Source: Trifolium pratense
Lineage: Eukaryota > Streptophyta > Magnoliopsida > Fabales > Fabaceae
Reading direction: 5' to 3'
Assembly (NCBI RefSeq): GCF_020283565.1
Contig: NC_060060.1
Span: 66,325,257-66,389,256, forward strand
DNA: 64,000 nucleotides
Part shown: piece by piece, positions 25,622 through 37,509 of the stretch
How the letters are laid out: every line of letters begins with the position of its first letter
Numbering within the stretch: the first letter of the stretch is position 1
Notes under the pieces: generated by a model
What the model was told of the DNA's origin: nothing
Seen by the model: the letters and a program-made list of their open reading frames with translations, nothing else
Database searches by the model: none
Position numbers and translations under genes: made by a program

Positions 25622-27396
25622 GTCTCCTCTACCTCAAAAGAACTCGACCCCGAGTTCTCATCTTGATAAAGGACCTCATCGACATGGTATTCATATATAT
25701 TTGCTACATTGAAAACTTTAACACTTCTACATTTTTCAGCAACTGCTTTATTCTTTTGCCCAGTATCTTCTAACTTAGCCTTGACAACTTCTTTAACATC
25801 CTTATTAAGCTCCTCTTCACTTTGCGTCATCAACAAGAAGCTAGACTTCTTTTCCCTTTGGTTCTTTTCAAAGTGTAAAACAAGAGCCATAGTAATCTTT
25901 TGTGTGCCCCATGTAAACATCATCACATTATCTCGTCCTCGATAAGTGATATCATTATCAAATTGCCAAGGTCTACCAAGTAAAACATGATAAGCATCCA
26001 TATCAAGAACATCACAAAGTACCTTTTCTCTGTAATGCTTTCCGATGGAGATAGGAACTTTGCAAGCTAGTCTAACTAGAACATGGGAATCCTTGCTTAC
26101 CCAACCGAGGGTGTATGGCTTCTGATGAGGTTCAGTGGATAACTTCAAATAGTCTACTAGTTTCTGCGACACTAGATTTTCCGTGCTGCCAGTATCCACA
26201 ATCAGATTACACACTTTGTTCTTGATAGAACAATGTGTTTTAAATAAATTTTTGTGCTGCCCTTCATCTTTGGATGCTAGTAAAGTTCTTTGCAACACAA
26301 AACTTACCCTCTCATCAGATTCTTCTTCAGCAAATTCAACTTCTGCGTATTCATCTTTGTCAGCAAGATGCTCATCATCATCATCATCCCTTTCCTCCAC
26401 TACTCCAATAACCCTCCTTGATGGACACACATTGGACCTGTGACCCTTCCCACCGCAACGGTAACAAGTATCACCAGTAGGCTTTGCATAAGGGTTATGT
26501 TGTTTTTGGACGGAGGCCTTTCCTTGCGGTGCACTGCCAGAATTGCCTGCTTTGTCAACAAGGTTTGAATCTTTGGTTTCTGCACTTTTTTCTTTGTCAT
26601 CAACATTATTCTTTGGAGAATACCTTCTGAAATTTGAGGAATTTAAGGGGGATTTCTCTAATAATTCCGCCTTTAAAGCTAGGTTGGACGCTTCAGCAAC
26701 GGTCCAAACAGTTTGTAATCCCATCTTCTCTTGCAACGAACTTTTCAAACCACTAATATAACGAGCCACTTTCTGATTCTCGGACTCACCTAATTCATTA
26801 CGTTCAGAAAAACGTAAGAATTCAGCCGTGTACTCAGCCACTGATCGCTTGCCCAGAACACATTCAATATACATCTTATACAGAATTTGTTCATAATCTT
26901 CAGGTAAAAATCTTTCAAGCATTAACGGTTTCATCTTTCTCCAAGTTCGAATAGGGCGTTTCTTTTGCCTCTTCCTCTGAACAACAAGTCTATCCCACCA
27001 AACAGCTGCGGTACTTTTCAGCCTGATCGCCACCATCTTAACCTGCTTATTTTCCGGGACGTCCATGACGTCGAAAAACCTGTCAACATCGATCTGTCAG
27101 TCCATAAATTCTTCCACCCCCATTGTTCCGTGAAACAAGGGAATATCAGCCTTCATGCGGTAATCATGGTGATTCCCACGTTCACCTCCCTCTTCGGGCA
27201 CAACTTCCTCATCCTCAGAACTCGAGTCATCAGTAGTAGGGTTGTTGTCGCTGTTTCTGTTGTTATTGTTTCTATTGCTGTTGTTGTTAGCGACGTCGAC
27301 CCCCTTAGTCGTCAATGCAGTGAACTTATCTGACAGAACTTTGACCATTGTAGCTAACTCGTCAAAGTCTGCCCTCGTCACCGGTTGATCTCCCAT
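25591..27396 (-). pseudogene. gag: gag-protease polyprotein with one in-frame TGA
   Basis: The frame opens at ATG 27396 (MGDQPVTRADFDEL), with an Asn-rich linker. It meets TGA at 27099-27097 (after VEEFMD), then continues in the same frame to 25591. After the stop come a gag/capsid region (AAVWWDRLVVQRKR, FLRFSERNELGESENQKVAR), a zinc knuckle (CYRCGGKGHRSNVC), an acidic linker, and a retropepsin-like domain (NLIVDTGSTENLVS, then VLLGRPWQFD). The ORF ends in the LTR region with no RT domain. A Trp codon (TGG) is the expected residue at the stop, so a single G-to-A change would account for it. Total length without the stop is about 600 residues. Confidence 0.8.
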
Positions 27397-27427
27397 GGCT
27401 GATCAATTCACGAAAGAACAGGGGAAA

Positions 27428-27443
27428 CCAGGCTCTGATACCA
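27428..27443 (-). promoter_or_regulatory. Primer binding site, initiator-Met tRNA type
   Basis: The minus strand reads TGGTATCAGAGCCTGG two bases after the LTR, a perfect match to the usual plant 12-base site TGGTATCAGAGC. Confidence 0.9.
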
Positions 27444-27445
27444 AC

Positions 27446-27916
27446 TGACGCAGTACGGAAGCATGAAGGAAAAGCAAGCGCTAATTCTATAATAAAACAC
27501 AGGTCCGCAAGCGACAAACCTGTTAGATAAGGCTCTGGAATCCACCAGATTTCCGGAATCCACCAGAAAGAGTAACTAATCTAGAATCCACTAGACTTCC
27601 GGAATCCACCAGAATGAGTAATTTGAAATCCACCAAATTTAAGAGAAAACTCTATATTTTATTAAATCAAAAAGTTGCCTTTCAAGGCTACAATAGTTTA
27701 GTTTAAATAGTAGTGAAAAATAAAAATAACAAATCTTCTAAAAGATTGTAAAAATAAAAATAACAAACCTAGCTAAATAAAAATAATAAATCTTGCTAAA
27801 ATATAAAAATAATAAATCTAGCTAAAATATAAAATTAAATCTTCACTATTTTTCGAGTGAACCTTTCTTGCGCATCACTTGATCTTCAATCTGGCGCGGC
27901 CAACCTTCCTACATCA
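27446..27916 (-). repeat. 5' LTR of the non-autonomous gypsy element
   Basis: On the minus strand this is the upstream LTR, next to the primer binding site. It has one additional internal GGAATCCACC-type unit compared with the 3' LTR. Confidence 0.9.
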
Positions 27917-27921
27917 ATATT

Positions 27922-28189
27922 AGGAATAAGTGAACAACTTAGACACGAAAAGCAGTAAGTGTAACTATTTGTTTTGTAGATTTTGTTTTGGAGTAATTCT
28001 ATTCAAATAGTATCTCTTTAATGTAAAAATAATTAAATCTCATATAGCCATATGCATTTGGGAGGCACCACACACAAATTGGACGTGTTCTTAAGAAATA
28101 GCACCGCTGATAACAAAAACTGACACTTAACATTTTTTTAATCATCAATGTGTACGAATGCACGAAATGCTTGTCGTGAATAATTCTAG
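27922..28189. other. Intergenic spacer
   Basis: AT-rich, with no gene or clear repeat recognised before the MITE at 28190. Confidence 0.5.
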
Positions 28190-28380
28190 AGTAATGATAC
28201 ATGAACAACATTTTTTGGACAACAATTTGACAATAGGGGTAATTTTGTAACTGCACCAGCATACAAAAGTCATTTTTTGCATCTGACTACAGTAAAAAAG
28301 CAAAAAGTAAGTGAAAAATATTATATTTAAATCATGTTGTCAATTGTTGTCAAAAAATTGATGTTAATATATCATTACTC
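28190..28380. mobile_element. MITE with 9-bp target duplication
   Basis: Inverted ends (AGTAATGATAC and the complement of ATATCATTACTC) and inner arms (GACAACAATTTGACAA against TTGTCAATTGTTGTC) flank a ~90-bp core. TAATTCTAG is duplicated on both sides (28181-28189, 28381-28389). A 9-bp duplication suggests a Mutator-derived MITE. Confidence 0.75.
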
Positions 28381-28456
28381 TAATTCTAGGATCTTACTTC
28401 TTTTTTTTAAGGAATATACGATCTTACTTAGTATATGCAAATGTAAGACATACAAT

Positions 28457-29364
28457 TAGGGGTGGACAGGACCCGCATAACCGAACCATCCCAGTTAAAC
28501 CGGACGGTTTTTTATGTTACGGGTCGGTTTTAAATGAATCTCGGGTTCAAAAGACAAAAAAATCGGTTTTTAATGAGTCTAATCGGTCGGGTTCAGTTTT
28601 CTAAATTACACTCATCGGTGACCGAACCGACCCGCAATATTAACTTTTTATTTTCTTTTTCATTACTACTCATTAACTACCTACCTATCATGACCTTCTC
28701 TCTCCCCTTTCAATTTCTTCTTTTCTCTAATTCTTCAAACTTGCAGATCATTTCTTCTTCTCTCTCTGATTTTTATTTTCTTTCTATTTCTCTATGAATT
28801 AATATTCTATGTTTCTCTTCACTAAATCTCTGTTCTTTTCACAATCCAAGTTATCTTTTGATCTAATTTTTTAGACAATCAACCATTTATGTTAACTTTG
28901 CATTTTCATGAATTTTGTGGTCAAGTTCATGAGATTCTCCTTCAGCCAAATCATCATTTATAGATAAAGAAGACACAGTTAGATTTTGATTTCGTTGCCA
29001 AGCTCAATAAACATCTCTCATTCTCAATGAACATCTCTCATTCCCATGTTTCTTACTTTTTAAGATCTCAATTTGTTAGATCTAGTGTTTTTTTTAGAAA
29101 AGATCTGGCTAGATAAGTTAGATCTAGATTTTTTTGCTTAAAACTTTCTTCTATTCTGTGAAAATTAGTAAATTAGTAAAGGGAAAATTTTCCGGTTCAA
29201 TCCGGAATAACCCATCCGTTTTACCCGTGACCCGCTTGAGCCGAACCCGTTTAAACCGAAGTCCAAAAATGGTTCGGTGTGGACTGTAATTTATCACCCG
29301 TGGATTGGGCCGGGTGGTAGTTTTGGGCCCGAACCCGCCCGACCCGAACCGTTGTCCACCCCTA
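28457..29364. mobile_element. Non-autonomous hAT transposon
   Basis: The 908-bp element starts TAGGGGTGGACA and ends TGTCCACCCCTA. It is flanked by the 8-bp duplication CATACAAT (28449-28456, 29365-29372), the hAT hallmark. Subterminal regions repeat GGGTCGG/CCCGACCCGAACC units in opposite orientation. No transposase is present. Confidence 0.85.
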
Positions 29365-29372
29365 CATACAAT

Positions 29373-29783
29373 GTAGTAAGAGAAATTTGGATGTGTCCTA
29401 TAAGATGTCCTGGCCCTCAACTCAATCAAATCATCCACCTTTGTATACGATACACATACTTGTATCGTTCCATCGACAACAATAGATGTTGAATTTCAAT
29501 GATGCTTCCTTTGATGGATGAATGATATTCTTGATGTGCATTATAATTATAAATATGATTAATGGTAGTTAAACTCTGTGCATTATAATTCTTAAATGTG
29601 ATCAATATATTTTCCGGTTTAATCATATTATTTGTCATGTTGCCGAGTACATTTTTCTTCTCATGAGATAACCGGTCAAGAAAAGAATGGCTAGTCAATA
29701 GGATTGACAAATCATGATTGTTTATACCATATTTCAATTCACGCAAACTATAAATTAGAAAATCAAACAACACATGTTCAACT
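29373..29783. other. Spacer before the retrotransposon stack
   Basis: No gene is supported. A 140-codon minus-strand ORF (29848-29426) runs into the LTR that begins at 29784 and matches no family I recognise. Confidence 0.4.
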
Positions 29784-29849
29784 TGTTGGGTTTTGGGCTC
29801 CCTTCCTATGTGGAGAAAGTCCAATTTTATTAGCCAATTATGTCTCACT

Positions 29850-29856
29850 TATATAA
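29850..29856 (+). promoter_or_regulatory. TATA box in the LTR of copia element C
   Basis: TATATAA followed by GTGGAGAG lies about 65 bp into the LTR. Position and context fit a U3 core promoter. Confidence 0.5.
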
Positions 29857-30203
29857 GTGGAGAGTGGTCATACTAGGGTTATTAAGAGAGTAAAAAATTC
29901 GTGAGAGAACAACCTTCAAAAAGAGAGAAAAGAGGAGAGAAAGTTAATCCCGTATTCCACACAGCAGTCTCACTAAAAATGTGATTCCCGATTCGTTAAC
30001 CGTTGGAATTGGCTCAAATTTGGAGGGCGTGTTCGCAGCTTCCGGGGCTACACTTTCACCGTTCGGATCGTCGAAATCAGGTCTGGATCGTGAGATATTT
30101 TGATCGCTGTGCATCAGTATTTTTGGGGATTTTTTCATCTTCTAGTTCTTGTTTTGAAAGCTTTTGTGCTTTGTTGTGTAATTGGTTGTTAGAACTTGTT
30201 TTG

Positions 30204-31183
30204 TGTTGGTGTTTTGATTGGCTACATTTTGCAAAAGCCAACCAGCCAGATGCTGGACTGAGGTGCTGTAGCATTATAGTACAACATACTGAAGCTCTGT
30301 TTTCGTGCAGAATATTTATTTCAAATCTGAGTCAAGATTTGCTTCAATTATATATTCAGGCACGTGCGTCTGGGCAAAACGAGCCTTGCTCAGTAAGTTT
30401 TATTGAAGTCGGTTGAAGGAATGTTATTTAAAACAAAAATATAATTATATTATATTTTTGGCGTTTTTTTTGTTTGGTACAACATGAATTATATTTCTGG
30501 AAATAATTTAGGGTTGGCCACAATTCCTACAGCTGTATTTGTCTGAAGACCTAGCTTGCCCATCAAGACAATTGAAGACTATAAATATGTGAAGCCTCAA
30601 GCTATTCTACTCATGTATTCTAAACCGTGTTCTTTACAAAGTGTGAGTTTTTAGGGTTTAGAGTTTGTGTCTTTTGTCAGCCTTTCTTGTGTCACTTTGA
30701 TGCAAGTTTAGGACTGTGTTTGTGTTGTTTATTGTAAGCTGCTCCTAAGCTTTTAAGCACGGAGTTAGTGTGTGTGATTCACTCATAAGCTTTTAAGCAA
30801 GAGTGTGGTCTAGTTTCTAGGAGAGTGTCTCCATCCTGATTATTATTATTGACAGCAACATGGTACGTGTTGTTAGAGGGAATTTGGGACGGGGTCTCAT
30901 TATCTAAGAGGTTCTTAGGTAGGATTGCACGGGTAGTGTCTAGGTGATAAGTCAAGTATTGGGTGTTGGTCGAGGGCTTTGAACTAGAGCTATTATAGTG
31001 GATTCATTCCTGGATTGGTATCCCCCAGAGTAGGTGACGTTGCACTGAACTGGGTTAACAACTACCTGTCTTATTTATTATTCTGCAATTTATTTATTTA
31101 TTTACTGTGTTCTGCGACTGTCTTGCTGCAACGTGTGCTATAGCATCTTGTGCAGCATTGTGTTCACTGCGTGCCAGATTTCA
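30204..31183 (+). repeat. 5' LTR of copia element B
   Basis: It is a 980-bp copy paired with 38382-39361. A TATA box (TATAAATA) is at 30580-30587. Confidence 0.97.
30580..30587 (+). promoter_or_regulatory. TATA box in the LTR of copia element B
   Basis: TATAAATA lies 376 bp into the LTR, after AGACAATTGAAGAC. It is the best core-promoter candidate for genomic RNA. Confidence 0.7.
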
Positions 31184-31185
31184 AT

Positions 31186-31197
31186 TGGCATCAGAGC
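31186..31197 (+). promoter_or_regulatory. Primer binding site of copia element B
   Basis: TGGCATCAGAGC, two bases after the LTR, differs at one position from the initiator-Met tRNA complement TGGTATCAGAGC. Confidence 0.85.
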
Positions 31198-31235
31198 AGG
31201 CACCCTTTCTGGTTATAGGGTGAGCTCCAGGGAGA

Positions 31236-34200
31236 ATGTCTGGCAACATGGAAAAAGAAGGAGGGCTTATAAGCAGACCACCGCTTCTAGTTGGTGTCTC
31301 CAACTATGATTATTGGAAATCACGCATGATTGCTTTCCTAAAATCTATGGATAGCAAAACTTGGAAGGCTGTTCTGAAAGGATGGGACCCCCCTGTGGTC
31401 ATGGACAAGGATGGAAAGCCAACACTTGAACTAAAAGCTGAGGAGGACTGGTCTAAAGAAGAGGATGAGCTTGCTTTGGGAAACTCAAAAGCATTATACG
31501 CATTATACAATGGGGTAGACAAACACATTTTCAAACTGATCAAAAAATGTGTCTCAGCAAAGGAAGCTTGGAAGATTCTTGAAACTGTTCATGAAGGTAC
31601 TCCTCAGGTAAAAATGTCTAAATTACAGATTCTTACTACTCAGTTTGAAAATTTACGCATGAAGGAGGAGGAAACAATTCAAGATTTTCATATGACTATT
31701 CTAGACTATGATAATCAATTTGATGCTTTGGGGGAGAAAATTCTTGAAGAAAAGTTAGTAAGAAAAATGCTTAGATCACTTCCAAAGAAATTTGATATGA
31801 AAGTCACAGCTATGGAAGAAGCCAAAAACATATCTCAGATGAAGCTGGATGAACTGGTTGGATCACTCCAAACTTATGAAAGTGTTGCAAATGGAAGAAG
31901 TGAAAAGAAAAATAAGAGTATTGCCTTCTCATCTAAATATAATGAAGAAGAACTGAAGGATGAAGAAGAATCTAATGAGAGTATTTCTGAGGCCATGGTG
32001 TTATTGGGAAAACAATTCAACAAAGTTCTGAAACGAATGGATAAGAGACCCAGATCAAATTTCAAAAACAATGCTCCAGGCACTATGCGTAGCAATGAAA
32101 ATCAAGGAAAACCAAAAAGTGAGGAAAAATCAAGCTTAAACAGAAACATTCGATGTCATGAATGTGAAGGATATGGTCACATCAGACCTGAGTGTCCAAC
32201 ATATCAGAAGAGAACAAAGAAAGGGCTAACTGTCAGTTGGTCTGAGGATGATGACTCAGAAGATGATACAGCATCTGTAACTGCTAAACATATCTCAGTC
32301 TTAACAGGTATTGTTACATCTGATACAGAATCTGATGATGGAGAGGTAACCTATGAAGAGCTTGCTGAATCCTACAAGGAACTTTGTCTTAAGAGTGAAG
32401 AAATCTGCAGGGTTATTGAGAAACAAAAGGTAACCATCAATGAGTTAAAAGCAGAAAAATTTGAGAATATCTCAAAGATGGAGGAACTTCAAAAGAAGGT
32501 AAATTATCTATCCTCTGATCTTGAAGAAGCTAAGGAAGTCATTGAAAAATTAAATGCTGACATTTGGCGGCTGAGAAAATTCTCTGACATGTTGTATAAA
32601 GATGATGAGCATCTTGACAAACTTCATAAGGCTGATGGTCAACTGGAGGAAATCTTAGAGAAAAATGTTCGAAAGCCTAGGAATATTGGGCTTAGCTATG
32701 AGAATGTCAACAAATTCAAAAAATATAGTCCTGACCTCATGTACATGGATCCTAGAGAAACTCAAAAGCAAAGGATGCCTTATCAAAAGCCGCAGCATCA
32801 TCAGCAGCATTCCATGTCAAGAAATAGAAGAAAACACCATGTTTGGAGATGTCATTACTGTGGTAGAAAAGGGCACATAAGGCCTTACTGCTACAAACTA
32901 TATGGGTACCCTAACAGACGTCCTCAGCATAAACATGTTTCCACAACTGCCTCTACTCAACAAGAATGGAAACCTAAAGGTGAAAATGAGAAGAAAAGTG
33001 ATACAACTCAACCTGAAGAAGAGACTACTGCTCTGATTGCTCACACATCACTTAGAGCTTCATCAAGGGAAGACTGGTACCTCGATAGTGGCTGTTCAAG
33101 ACACATGACCGGAATAAGTAAATTTCTTGTTGGTATAAAGTCTTATTCAACCAGCTTTGTAACCTTTGGTGATGGTGCAAAAGGAGAAATTGTTGGGATA
33201 GGGGAGCTCAGAAGTAATAGCTTGCCTAAACTAAACAATGTGCTGTTAGTAAGAGGATTGACTGCAAATTTGATAAGTATTAGTCAACTATGCGACCAAG
33301 GAATGAAAGTGAACTTCACCAAGTCTGAATGTTTGGTTACAAATAACGAAGGTGAGATTTTGATGAAAGGTGTCAGATCAAAAGACAACTGCTATCTATG
33401 GGTTCCCCAAGAAGAAGCAAATATGTCAACATGCTTAATCACTAAAGAAGATGAAGTAAAACTATGGCACCAAAAGCTTGGTCATCTTAATCTAAGAAGC
33501 ATGAAGAAAGCAATATCTAAAGAAGCCATCAGAGGACTGCCAAATCTCAAAATCGAAGAAGGTAGCATATGTGGAGACTGTCAGATTGGGAAACAAACCA
33601 AGATGCCACATCCAAAGCTGCAGCATCTTACCACCACCAGAGTTCTTGAACTTCTACACATGGACTTGATGGGTCCTATGCAAACTGAAAGCTTGGGAGG
33701 TAAAAGGTACGCATATGTTGTTGTTGATGACTTTTCTAGATACACCTGGATAAATTTTATTAGAAAGAAATCAGAAACCTTTGATGTGTTCAAAGATCTA
33801 TGTATTCAACTTCAAAGGGTGAAAAACAATGTTGTATTAAGGATCAGAAGTGATCATGGTAAGGAGTTTGAGAACTCCAGTTTCTCTGACTTTTGTGCCT
33901 CTGAAGGCATCATACATGAATTCTCATCTCCCATTACACCACAACAAAATGGTGTAGTAGAAAGGAAAAATAGAACTATACAAGAGTCTGCAAGGGTAAT
34001 GTTACATGCAAAGAAGCTTTCACATGGTTTTTGGGCAGAAGCTATTAATACTGCCTGCTATATTCATAATCGTGTCACCCTGAGATCTGGAACTACAACT
34101 ACTCTGTACGAACTATGGAAAGAGAGGAAACCTACTGTTAAGCACTTCCATGTGTTTGGGAGTAAATGCTACATCTTGTCTGATAGAGAACCAAGAACCA

Positions 34201-35345
34201 AAATGGACCCTAAAAGTGATGAGGGCATATTCTTGGGATACTCAACAAATAGTAGAGCCTACAGAGTATATAATAATAGAACCAAAACCATGATGGAGTC
34301 TATAAATGTGGTAATAGATGACACCTCAAGTGAAACTGCTGAAGATGATACAGAAGATGCTACAGCATCTATAACAGGTGGTGTAGATTGTGAAACTACT
34401 AATGAATCCAAGAATGATACAGAGGTTGCTGCATCTGAACAAATCTCTGCTACTCCAAAGAAAGGACCTTCTATTCGTACTCAAAAGAATCACCCTACAG
34501 ACCTGATTATTAGTAATCCCAATCAAGGAATTACTACTAGAAGGACACATGACTTAGTTTCTAATGCTTGTTTTGTGTCTAAATTTGAGCCAAAAAATGT
34601 GAAGGAAGCTCTGACTGATGAGTTCTGGATAAATGCTATGCAAGAAGAGCTAAATCAGTTCAAGACGAATGAAGTTTGGGACTTGGTTCCTAGACCTGAA
34701 AATGCAAATGTAATTGGTACCAAATGGGTCTACAAGAACAAGTCAGATGAAAGTGGAACTGTGACCAGAAACAAGGCAAGGCTGGTTGCACAAGGATACT
34801 CACAGATTGAAGGAATAGATTTTGATGAGACTTTTGCTCCGGTTGCTCGTCTTGAATCCATTAGATTACTTCTAGGAGTGGCATGCATTCTAAAATTCAA
34901 GTTATTCCAAATGGATGTGAAAAGTGTCTTCCTCAATGGGTACTTAAATGAAGAAGTGTATGTGGAACAACCAAAGGGGTTTGTTGATCCAAGCTTTCCA
35001 AATCATGTTTACAAATTAAAGAAAGCTCTTTATGGATTAAAACAAGCACCTCGAGCATGGTATGAAAGATTGACTGAGTTCCTTATTAGTCAAGGCTACA
35101 GGAAAGGAGGAAATGACAAGACTCTATTTGTGAAAGAGGATCAAGGCAAATTTCTGATAGCACAAATCTATGTTGATGACATTGTCTTTGGAGGAATGTC
35201 TTGTGAGATGGTACAACATTTCGTGCAGCAAATGCAGTCTGAATTTGAGATGAGTCTAGTAGGTGAACTAACCTACTTTCTTGGGCTCCAGGTAAAGCAG
35301 ATGGAAGACACTATTTTTATTTCTCAAAGTATGCAAGAAATATAG
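31236..35345 (+). CDS. gag-pol: gag-pol polyprotein of SIRE-type element B, ends early in RT
   Basis: 1369 residues from ATG 31236. Gag begins with the SIRE-like NYDYWKSRM and [12 protein letters not shown] motifs. A zinc knuckle ([14 protein letters not shown]) lies near residue 307, an acidic and coiled-coil region follows, and a second knuckle ([14 protein letters not shown]) is near 540. The protease [10 protein letters not shown] is near 615. GAG-pre-integrase HQKLGHLNL, integrase core ([15 protein letters not shown]) and GVVERKNRT follow. Reverse transcriptase has [12 protein letters not shown] and the catalytic YVDDIVFGG near 1312. The frame stops at 35343-35345, just after the RT thumb (FLGLQ). 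RNase H resumes in another frame from 35345, so a small deletion near 35330-35340 has broken the protein. The long linker between two knuckles is characteristic of this lineage. Confidence 0.93.
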   Translation: MSGNMEKEGGLISRPPLLVGVSNYDYWKSRMIAFLKSMDSKTWKAVLKGWDPPVVMDKDGKPTLELKAEEDWSKEEDELALGNSKALYALYNGVDKHIFKLIKKCVSAKEAWKILETVHEGTPQVKMSKLQILTTQFENLRMKEEETIQDFHMTILDYDNQFDALGEKILEEKLVRKMLRSLPKKFDMKVTAMEEAKNISQMKLDELVGSLQTYESVANGRSEKKNKSIAFSSKYNEEELKDEEESNESISEAMVLLGKQFNKVLKRMDKRPRSNFKNNAPGTMRSNENQGKPKSEEKSSLNRNIRCHECEGYGHIRPECPTYQKRTKKGLTVSWSEDDDSEDDTASVTAKHISVLTGIVTSDTESDDGEVTYEELAESYKELCLKSEEICRVIEKQKVTINELKAEKFENISKMEELQKKVNYLSSDLEEAKEVIEKLNADIWRLRKFSDMLYKDDEHLDKLHKADGQLEEILEKNVRKPRNIGLSYENVNKFKKYSPDLMYMDPRETQKQRMPYQKPQHHQQHSMSRNRRKHHVWRCHYCGRKGHIRPYCYKLYGYPNRRPQHKHVSTTASTQQEWKPKGENEKKSDTTQPEEETTALIAHTSLRASSREDWYLDSGCSRHMTGISKFLVGIKSYSTSFVTFGDGAKGEIVGIGELRSNSLPKLNNVLLVRGLTANLISISQLCDQGMKVNFTKSECLVTNNEGEILMKGVRSKDNCYLWVPQEEANMSTCLITKEDEVKLWHQKLGHLNLRSMKKAISKEAIRGLPNLKIEEGSICGDCQIGKQTKMPHPKLQHLTTTRVLELLHMDLMGPMQTESLGGKRYAYVVVDDFSRYTWINFIRKKSETFDVFKDLCIQLQRVKNNVVLRIRSDHGKEFENSSFSDFCASEGIIHEFSSPITPQQNGVVERKNRTIQESARVMLHAKKLSHGFWAEAINTACYIHNRVTLRSGTTTTLYELWKERKPTVKHFHVFGSKCYILSDREPRTKMDPKSDEGIFLGYSTNSRAYRVYNNRTKTMMESINVVIDDTSSETAEDDTEDATASITGGVDCETTNESKNDTEVAASEQISATPKKGPSIRTQKNHPTDLIISNPNQGITTRRTHDLVSNACFVSKFEPKNVKEALTDEFWINAMQEELNQFKTNEVWDLVPRPENANVIGTKWVYKNKSDESGTVTRNKARLVAQGYSQIEGIDFDETFAPVARLESIRLLLGVACILKFKLFQMDVKSVFLNGYLNEEVYVEQPKGFVDPSFPNHVYKLKKALYGLKQAPRAWYERLTEFLISQGYRKGGNDKTLFVKEDQGKFLIAQIYVDDIVFGGMSCEMVQHFVQQMQSEFEMSLVGELTYFLGLQVKQMEDTIFISQSMQEI

Positions 35346-36064
35346 TGAAAAAGTTTGGTATGGAAAGTGCTGCTCATAAAAGAACACCTGCAGCAACCCA
35401 TTTAAAGCTTACCAAGGATGAAAAGGGAGTTGATGTTGATCAAAGTCTTTATAGAAGCATGATAGGAAGCTTATTGTATCTCACAGCCAGCAGGCCTGAT
35501 ATTACCTTTGCTGTAGGAGTGTGTGCTAGGTACCAAGCTGAGCCAAAGATGAGTCATCTTGCTCAAGTGAAAAGAATTTTGAAGTATGTGAATGGTACAT
35601 GTGACTATGGGATCCTGTATACTAATGGTGAGAATTCTATGCTAGTAGGGTATTGTGATGCTGATTGGGCAGGTTGTGCAGATGATAGAAAAAGCACCTC
35701 AGGAGCTTGTTTCTTTTTGGGCAAAAATCTTATATCTTGGTTCAACAAGAAACAATCTACAGCTGAAGCAGAGTACATAGCTGCTAGTAGTAGCTACTCC
35801 CAGCTATTATGGATGAAACAAATGTTGCTGGAGTACAATGTGGTACAAGATGCTATGGCATTGTACTGTGACAATCTTAGTGCCATCAATATTTCAAAGA
35901 ATCCTATCCAACATAGCAGGACAAAGCATATTGATATTAGGCACCACTTTATTAGAGACCTAGTTGAAGAAGGTATTGTGACTCTTGAGCATATTTCAAC
36001 TGAAGAACAATTGGCTGATATTTTTACTAAGGCTCTAGATGCGGTCCAATTTGAAAAATTGTGA
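35345..36064 (+). pseudogene. pol: RNase H portion of element B pol, out of frame
   Basis: The track of residues continues the polyprotein directly (KKFGMESAAHKRTPA) but in a frame shifted against the upstream ORF, with no start codon of its own. RNase H landmarks are GYCDADWAGCADDRKSTSG, the EAEY motif (TAEAEYIAA), YCDNLSAINISKNP and RTKHIDIRHHFIRD. It ends at TGA 36062-36064. Without frameshifting it cannot be translated with RT. Confidence 0.9.
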
Positions 36065-36106
36065 GGCAAACTTGGGATTTGCCTATCTGAAGAGTTATAG
36101 CAATTA

Positions 36107-37509
36107 TTGCAAGTGTGGCGTGCAGTTTTTTCTTCAACTTATTTAGTAATGCACGCTGTTATGGGTAATGTTGAAACATCTGAAGATTTGGTAAGAATTG
36201 TGTGTTTGTTGATGATAAGGATGTTTCTTATGGTGAGAAAGTATTTGTCAGAGAAAGTTATGTGGTGTTCTCCCCTGTTGTGTTTAACATTTGTTGGTAA
36301 TGATATTAGCGCTCCAACTGAGGTCAAAGATGACTTTGTGTTGGAACATGTCAAGAAGAAAGTTCCTGAGAAAGATGCTGCACATGATGCTACAACATCT
36401 GCAGCACAGGAAAATTTGGATAACATCGTGATACCCGAGTCTCCAGATGATGTTATTGTTCCTGACAAAGAAAAGGGTTCTGAAGCAACTACTACTGATA
36501 ATGTTTTTGTTCATGATATCTATGTGATCCCTTATGTTGATGATAGTGGTAAAACTATGTTTGTTCCTTTGAATGTTGATGAATCTGCTTAGAAAGATTC
36601 AAATGTTATTTATGTGGACAATCTCAACCTTACTGAGAGGACTCTTGCTTCTAGTACTAGGAGGTTAAGGAGCAATGCTGGTAAAGGTGTAGCTGTTTCT
36701 AATGTTCCTGTCAAGACTGCCAAGGAAAAGAAAATCTATGGTCTTAAAAGACAGTGGAGTAAGATTACTAGGCCTTCTGAGACAAAGAAGAAAATTTTGA
36801 AAAGGAAGGTTGTTTTCTCTAGTGGTTCAAAATTTGAGGAAGACCAATATTCTACAGCATCTCTTGAAGCATCCTCAAAGAAATCTGTGAAGAAAAAGAT
36901 GATCTCTCAAGATGTATCCCTTGTACCCATGGGCAACATTTCCTTTCATCGAGTTGAAAATGTTGACAGGTGGAAATTTTTGATAAAAAGAAGGCATGTT
37001 GTGGAAAGGAATTTAAGTGAAGATTTTTTACAATGCCAAAAGCTTGTTGATTTGAATAATGCAGCTGGATTGATGAAAACTGCAACTGGGCTCCAAATAC
37101 TCATTCCAATACTGTGGCTACAGGTTTGGCTAGGTTTATATATGTTATAGGGACCAGATCACCTTTTGCCTTTGGTTCTTATATTCTTGATGAAACTGTT
37201 CTGCATGGTAAGTCATGTACTGTGAAGATGCCTATAGTCTTTCCTACACTGATGTGTGACATTATTCTAGCTCAACATCCTGACATTTGTACTAAGGCTG
37301 ATGTTCCTAGTAAGAGAGGTTGTGATTTGTCTTTTGATTTTAGACTGTTTGAGGGTACACATGCTGCAGACTGTGCTGCATCATCTGTCAATCAGTCAAC
37401 TGATGTTTTGCCTAGGAAGCAAATGATTGTTGACCTCAAGGTGTTTTTTTTTTTTTTAATGTCAATCCTGGTGTTCTTAATGAAATTACAGGTGGTGATA
37501 CTGAGGTAG
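36107..37509 (+). pseudogene. Degenerate envelope-like extra ORF of element B
   Basis: Three ORF pieces downstream of pol read as one broken protein: 36107-36592, a TAG, then 36614-37150 in the same frame, then 37114-37509 in another frame. Recognisable parts are an N-terminal acidic region, a basic stretch (LKRQWSKITRPSETKKK), the segment ISFHRVENVDRWKFLIKRR, and a C-terminal part (ARFIYVIGTRSPFAFGSYI, FPTLMCDIILAQHPDI). Comparison with legume proteins labelled envelope-like suggests the middle of the protein was deleted at about 37080, where the frame also changes (inference from memory of the family). No convincing signal peptide or membrane helix is seen. Nonfunctional. Confidence 0.7.

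Larger units (their letters stand above)
25197..27916 (-). mobile_element. Short non-autonomous Ty3/gypsy element with gag and protease only
   Basis: The left LTR (25197-25621, 425 bp) and right LTR (27446-27916, 471 bp) start TGACGCAGTACG and end CCTACATCA. The flanking duplication is ATATT (25192-25196 and 27917-27921). The right LTR is longer because of an extra copy of a GGAATCCACC-containing unit. By eye the LTRs differ at roughly 15-18 positions, so the insertion is older than those at 30204 and 43649. The tRNA-Met primer site lies inside the right LTR (minus orientation), and a purine tract (GAGGTAGAGGAGAC) abuts the left LTR. The 1.8-kb interior has no reverse transcriptase or integrase, so it must borrow these from a partner. 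Confidence 0.9.

Noticed and set aside
25709..27333. Several plus-strand ORFs of 70-120 codons
   Set aside because: Shadows on the opposite strand of the gag-protease frame.
29426..29848. 140-codon minus-strand ORF
   Set aside because: No recognisable domain, and its start lies inside the LTR beginning at 29784.
30003..30416. 137-codon ORF across the element C/B junction
   Set aside because: It spans the LTR of element C and the LTR of element B, so it is created by the insertion.
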